Shown one piece after another: positions 60,206-64,000 of a stretch of DNA of 64,000 nucleotides (its first letter is position 1; each line of letters begins with the position of its first letter). Source of the stretch: Ruminococcaceae bacterium UBA1405 (lineage in GTDB: Bacteria > Bacillota > Clostridia > Oscillospirales > Ruminococcaceae). A program made the translations under genes and the position numbers. The notes under the pieces are model-generated. The model made no database searches, had not been told where the DNA came from, and was given only the letters and a program-made list of their open reading frames with translations. The stretch lies in contig DBQB01000017.1 of the NCBI GenBank assembly GCA_002305685.1, forward strand, positions 19,767-83,766, given 5' to 3'.

Positions 60206-62530
60206 ATGCAAACGATATTGACCATGCGCTATCCCACTTCCTGGCACTCAGATATGTGGCGGGAAGGAGCTCCCTTTGGCAGCGGACTGGTGGGCGGACT
60301 GGTTTACGGCGGTCTGCTCAAAGAGATCATCACCCTCAATCATGCTTTTCTATGGACAGGTGGAAATACCCAGCCTCTTCCCGATGTCAGCGGCCATCTC
60401 TCCGAGATTCGCTCCCTACTGGATGCGCACAACTCCCCTGACGCAGACCTGGTAATCCGCAAGGCGCTGGAAAGTGCCGGATACCAGGGAAAGATCACCG
60501 CTCCCTGTTCGGTATGTGATCTGACCATCAAAAACTTAAAGGTCGGGAATTTTGCCCATTACCGCCGGGAGATCGATATGGAAAAGGCGGAGGTTTCGGT
60601 TCGCTGGCAGGATGGAACAGCTTCCTTCCGCCGCTGTGTGTTTGCTTCCCGGGAAAGCCATCTGGTGTTCACCCGTCTGACCGCCAAGGATGGGGAAATT
60701 GACGTCCAGCTGTCTCTTTGCCTGCATGACCCGGAAACGATGCCCCAGGGAAGGGAGATCCCCCATATCCTTCAGACAGCAAAAGAGGATTTCCTCTATT
60801 TTGCGGCGGAAAATGTCTCAGCCTATCGCCCCGGCGATTTTGGCGGAGTCTGCCGGATCTTTACCGACGGCAAGATGCTGACCCTTCCCGACGGCATCCA
60901 GGTTACCGGCGCCACCGAAATTCTGGCGGTCACCCGCCTGTTTGTGGGAGAGCCGCGGCAGCAGGCTTTTGCAAAAGCGGAAAAGGAACTGGCGCAGCAT
61001 TTTGATTACGACGCGCAACTTGCCGCCCACACGGCGATCCATGGAGCTTTGTTTCATCGGGTGGACTTCTCCATTTCCCAGGGACATACCTCCAACGAAG
61101 AACTGCTGCTGGAAGCTTTTGAGGAGTCCGCTTCCAACGAGCTGATGGAAAAGCTGTACGCCTACGGACGGTATCTGTTCCTCTGCTCCACCTCCGATGA
61201 AGGTACCCTTCCCTGCCATCTGATCGGACTGTTTAACGGTACCTGGAAATGCTTCTGGGCATTTTATATGTACAATGTCAACTTTGAGATGATCTACTGG
61301 CAAGCCCTTTCCGGAAACCTTCCCTCCTTCCTGCGCCTGGCGCTGGATTATACCGAGGCAATGGTACCGGATTTTCAGGAGAACGCCCGAAAAATTTTCG
61401 GTTGCCGGGGTATCCTGATCAACTCAGTGAATACTCCCGAATCCGGTCTATATAAATGTATGGGACCCCATATCCTCAACTGGACCGGCGGTGCAGCCTG
61501 GATCTCCCAACATTTCTGGGATTACTACCGTTTTACCGGGGACAAAGACTACCTGCGAAACCACGCGCTGCCTTTCCTATATGAAGCGGCTCTGTTCTAT
61601 GAGGACTTTGCGGTGGAAAATGCCGACGGTTACTATGACCTGTATCCTTCGGTTTCCCCGGAAAATACCCCGGGCAATATTGCTGCCGTCTCTCCCCGCC
61701 GAAAAGACATCGAAACCACCAAAAACGCCACCATGGAGCTTGCGCTGATGAAGGAGTTGCTCCACAATCTGCTGGAAGGCTGCCGCATTACCGGTATGTA
61801 TCCGGAAAAGCAAGAAAAATGGCGGCAGATGCTCACCAAAATTCGGCCCTATATGGTCAATGCCGACGGTGCCGTCAAGGAATGGACCGATCCGTTTTAT
61901 CAAGATAACTATCATCACCGGCATCACAGTCATCTTTATCCGGTCTTCCCCGGCCATGAGATTACCAAAGATGATCCGCTATACCCCGCTTTTGAGAAAG
62001 CGGAGGATCTGCGCCTAGCTTATGGCATTTCGGACCAGTCCAGCTGGTCGATGGTATATATGGCGGGGATTGCCGCCCGGATGGGACGAGGAGACTTTGC
62101 CCTCTCACTGCTGGATACCATCACCCGCACCTGTCTGATGAACAATCTCTTTACCGTACACAACGATTGGCGGAGGATGGGGCCAGTGGCTTGCGGAGAT
62201 GGCCGGGTTGCTCCCTTCCAGATCGACGGCAACATCGGTATCCCCGGTATCATCAACGAGATGCTGCTGCAATCCCGGGACGATACTTTATTGCTGCTGC
62301 CCGCTTTGCCAAGCCGGTGGGGATCGGGACATATCACCGGTCTTATGGCTCCGGGGAATCTACTGTGCGATATCTACTGGGACAGCCGGGGCGGTTATGC
62401 TGAGATACACAGCGCTTCCCCGCAAACCAGACAGGTGGAAATCGGACAGGGATTTCGGCTGGAAAACCATTCCCAAAGTATTTCCCTTTCCATCCATGGC
62501 AGTGTGAAAATCCCCTTCTTCAGAAGATAA
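60206..62530 (+). CDS. GH95-like glycoside hydrolase
   Basis: This protein of about 774 residues is a second GH95-like enzyme. The barrel core has GLFNGTWKCFWAFYMYNVNFEMIYW, and near the C-terminus DGRVAPFQIDGNIGIPGIINEMLLQS and LLLLPALPSRWGSGHITGL are the GH95 signatures. There is no signal peptide. The ATG at 60206 has a weak ribosome-binding site (GTGGTG); a GTG at 60191 is the alternative. It follows aroK by about 57 bp and may be read from the same mRNA, an odd pairing of aromatic biosynthesis and glycan degradation. Confidence 0.82.
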   Translation: MQTILTMRYPTSWHSDMWREGAPFGSGLVGGLVYGGLLKEIITLNHAFLWTGGNTQPLPDVSGHLSEIRSLLDAHNSPDADLVIRKALESAGYQGKITAPCSVCDLTIKNLKVGNFAHYRREIDMEKAEVSVRWQDGTASFRRCVFASRESHLVFTRLTAKDGEIDVQLSLCLHDPETMPQGREIPHILQTAKEDFLYFAAENVSAYRPGDFGGVCRIFTDGKMLTLPDGIQVTGATEILAVTRLFVGEPRQQAFAKAEKELAQHFDYDAQLAAHTAIHGALFHRVDFSISQGHTSNEELLLEAFEESASNELMEKLYAYGRYLFLCSTSDEGTLPCHLIGLFNGTWKCFWAFYMYNVNFEMIYWQALSGNLPSFLRLALDYTEAMVPDFQENARKIFGCRGILINSVNTPESGLYKCMGPHILNWTGGAAWISQHFWDYYRFTGDKDYLRNHALPFLYEAALFYEDFAVENADGYYDLYPSVSPENTPGNIAAVSPRRKDIETTKNATMELALMKELLHNLLEGCRITGMYPEKQEKWRQMLTKIRPYMVNADGAVKEWTDPFYQDNYHHRHHSHLYPVFPGHEITKDDPLYPAFEKAEDLRLAYGISDQSSWSMVYMAGIAARMGRGDFALSLLDTITRTCLMNNLFTVHNDWRRMGPVACGDGRVAPFQIDGNIGIPGIINEMLLQSRDDTLLLLPALPSRWGSGHITGLMAPGNLLCDIYWDSRGGYAEIHSASPQTRQVEIGQGFRLENHSQSISLSIHGSVKIPFFRR

Positions 62531-62565
62531 CTTCCTCTGCTGTAAAAACTTCTCTCAGAAAAATA

Positions 62566-62594
62566 TTGTGTCTCAATATGGAATACAGTATAAT
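62566..62594 (+). promoter_or_regulatory. Promoter of DUF4234 gene
   Basis: TTGTGT (62566-62571) and a perfect TATAAT (62589-62594) with 17-bp spacing. Confidence 0.75.
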
Positions 62595-62658
62595 AAAGGC
62601 ATACCTTTGAGCAGATTGGGTATATGAAATTTTACCATATGGACAGGAGGAAACCCCC

Positions 62659-63021
62659 ATGGCACCTGAAAAACGTTCCCCCGGAATCGTTATCCTGCTG
62701 AGCATCGTCACCTGCGGAATCTACGCGTTGTACTGGGTCTACTGCGTTTCCAAGGAAACCAAGGACTTTTTGGGCGATGATTCCATCAATCCCGGTCTGG
62801 AAGTACTTTTGAGCATCATTACCTGCGGAATCTACCTGTTCTACTGGTTTTACAAATACGCCAAATACCAGGTGGATATGTGCCGCCGCGCCGCCATCGC
62901 GGAAACGGACAATAGTATCCTTTGTTTGATTCTCAGTATTTTAGGATTGAGCATTGTCTCTATGGCAATCATGCAAAATCAACTCAATGTGATCTGGGAT
63001 AATACCTATTACCGCACCTAA
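62659..63021 (+). CDS. DUF4234 membrane protein
   Basis: This 120-residue protein has three hydrophobic segments. The first two are an internal repeat: SIVTCGIYALYWVY near residue 15 and SIITCGIYLFYWFY near residue 51. A third helix runs near 86-103. The repeated TCGIY...YW pattern is typical of DUF4234. The function is unknown. The ATG follows AGGAGG. It has its own promoter and terminator. Confidence 0.88.
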   Translation: MAPEKRSPGIVILLSIVTCGIYALYWVYCVSKETKDFLGDDSINPGLEVLLSIITCGIYLFYWFYKYAKYQVDMCRRAAIAETDNSILCLILSILGLSIVSMAIMQNQLNVIWDNTYYRT

Positions 63022-63044
63022 TCCCCTCGGATGAGAAAAGCAAA

Positions 63045-63087
63045 CCCTCTGTTGCCGCACCAAACTATGCGGCAACAGAGGGTTTTT
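63045..63087 (+). terminator. Intrinsic terminator after DUF4234 gene
   Basis: Fifteen-base-pair perfect stem (63045-63059 with 63068-63082), 8-nt loop and five T at 63083-63087. It may also stop the converging tcdA transcript. Confidence 0.95.
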
Positions 63088-63133
63088 CACATTTGGCGGA
63101 ACCATCGGTGGAAATTTGGCCGGTCTGTTCCCG

Positions 63134-63877
63134 TCAATTTTCCACATCGCCAGGTTTATGAAGTGGAATCAGCTTGCGGATGATTTCCCCGGCAATCATC
63201 AGTCCCGCCACCGACGGCACAAAGGAGACGCTTCCCGGGGTACCTCTGCGGGCACAACCGGCGGCGTCCTGCGCAGGGCATTGGGGAGAAATCGGTTCCT
63301 CGGTGGAGAAAAGCACCTGTACCCCGGAGATGTCCCGCTTTTTTAACTCCCGGCGCATCACCCGCGCCAGCGGACAAACCGACGTGCGGGAGATATCGGT
63401 GATCTGAAGCCGGGAAGGGTCCAGCTTGTTTCCGGTACCCATACTGCAAAGGATGGGCACCCCATTCTTTTTGGCCTGCTCGATGAGCAAAAGCTTGGAG
63501 GAAACTGAATCGATGGCGTCGGCAATGTAATCCCAGCCTGTCATATCAAATACCCCACAGGTTTCGGCGCCGTAAAACAGCGGGTAGGTCTCCACCTTGG
63601 CCGCAGGATTGATATCCCGAATCCGGCGGGCCATCACCTCCACCTTGGGCTGCCCCACGGTGGAATGCAGGGCAATCAGCTGCCGGTTGATGTTGCTCAG
63701 AGAAACCACATCGTTATCACACAAAATCAGATGCCCTACGCCGCCCCGCGCCAACGCCTCAGCAACGTAGGAGCCTACGCCGCCAATGCCAAACACCGCC
63801 ACCGTGGACCGGCTCAGACGCTCCATGGCCTCATCCCCCAAAACCATTCTGGCACGGGAAAAAATTTCATCCGCCAT
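63134..63877 (-). CDS. tcdA: tRNA threonylcarbamoyladenosine dehydratase
   Basis: This 247-residue E1-like ThiF-family enzyme forms cyclic t6A at position 37 of ANN-reading tRNAs. It has the nucleotide-binding motif GIGGVGSYVAEAL near residue 32, DNDVVSLSNINRQ and DAIDSVSSKLLLI, and the TcdA tail PGSVSFVPSVAGLMIAGEII. The ATG at 63877 follows GGAGG by 7 nt; the 18 residues upstream are not conserved. Promoter TTGCGG (plus 63969-63974), 18 bp, TATAAT (plus 63945-63950). Confidence 0.93.
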   Translation of the reverse strand: MADEIFSRARMVLGDEAMERLSRSTVAVFGIGGVGSYVAEALARGGVGHLILCDNDVVSLSNINRQLIALHSTVGQPKVEVMARRIRDINPAAKVETYPLFYGAETCGVFDMTGWDYIADAIDSVSSKLLLIEQAKKNGVPILCSMGTGNKLDPSRLQITDISRTSVCPLARVMRRELKKRDISGVQVLFSTEEPISPQCPAQDAAGCARRGTPGSVSFVPSVAGLMIAGEIIRKLIPLHKPGDVEN

Positions 63878-63944
63878 ACCCATTCCTCCGTAAAACCAAA
63901 AACTTTGGCCGAAACCATCCGCTCCGACCATCCATACTGCCTTT

Positions 63945-63974
63945 ATTATACCCGAAAGACAAAGGCTGCCGCAA
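63945..63974 (-). promoter_or_regulatory. Promoter of tcdA
   Basis: Minus-strand TTGCGG (plus 63969-63974) and a perfect TATAAT (plus 63945-63950) with 18-bp spacing; start near 63938. Confidence 0.6.
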
Positions 63975-64000
63975 GGATGATATGCTCCCTTCTAGGTAGA

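Overview
The window looks like chromosome of a low-to-middle GC Firmicute, most likely class Clostridia and plausibly Oscillospirales (Ruminococcaceae-like). The signs are a Gram-positive S10-spc-alpha ribosomal superoperon with a KOW gene between map and infA, class III anaerobic ribonucleotide reductase behind tandem NrdR boxes, ProS of the archaeal-type length, a tRNA-Arg followed by queT, Ser-rich lipoproteins and LplABC-type sugar transport. No phage, insertion sequence, plasmid or CRISPR signal was seen. Species cannot be named from sequence alone.

Layout. Positions 1-15.9 kb hold a carbohydrate-utilisation region: two ABC permeases and a lipoprotein solute-binding protein, a membrane AraC-type sensor broken by a frameshift, a tandem-domain class II aldolase, mannonate dehydratase (uxuA) with a beta-propeller glycosidase, a GH29 alpha-L-fucosidase, a GH95-like enzyme and an alginate-lyase-family protein. 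Together they suggest use of a fucosylated, uronate-containing glycan (inference). Positions 16-21.3 kb hold small cell-envelope genes (zinc ribbon, membrane-anchored protein, Ser-rich lipoprotein), queT with a probable preQ1 riboswitch, tRNA-Arg(CCT), an unidentified structured RNA, a Nudix hydrolase and a lone ChrB N-terminal-domain protein. Positions 21.3-27.9 kb hold nrdDG, an oligopeptide-binding lipoprotein and a GH27 alpha-galactosidase.

Positions 27.9-43.9 kb are the ribosomal superoperon, transcribed on the minus strand from a promoter near 43.93 kb through a leader of about 345 nt: rpsJ-rplCDWB-rpsS-rplV-rpsC-rplP-rpmC-rpsQ-rplNXE-rpsN-rpsH-rplFR-rpsE-rpmD-rplO-secY-adk-map-KOW-infA-rpmJ-rpsMKD-rpoA-rplQ. 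Positions 44.2-48.9 kb hold a DUF554 membrane protein, a DUF4832-type lipoprotein-like glycosidase, proS and a CarD-family regulator whose promoter lies over a perfect 18-bp palindrome.

Positions 48.9-58.7 kb hold the type II fatty-acid synthesis cluster (fabH-fabG-fabF-accB-fabZ-accC-accD-accA-acpP, plus an SDR), with fabD divergent. The intergenic region between fabH and fabD contains face-to-face promoters and an attenuator-like leader. No enoyl-ACP reductase is present in the cluster. Positions 58.7-64 kb hold aroE-aroK, a second GH95-like glycosidase, a DUF4234 membrane protein and tcdA.

The most notable non-coding signals are the 19844-19947 three-way-junction RNA, the queT leader, the nrdD NrdR box pair, the fab leader and the carD palindrome.
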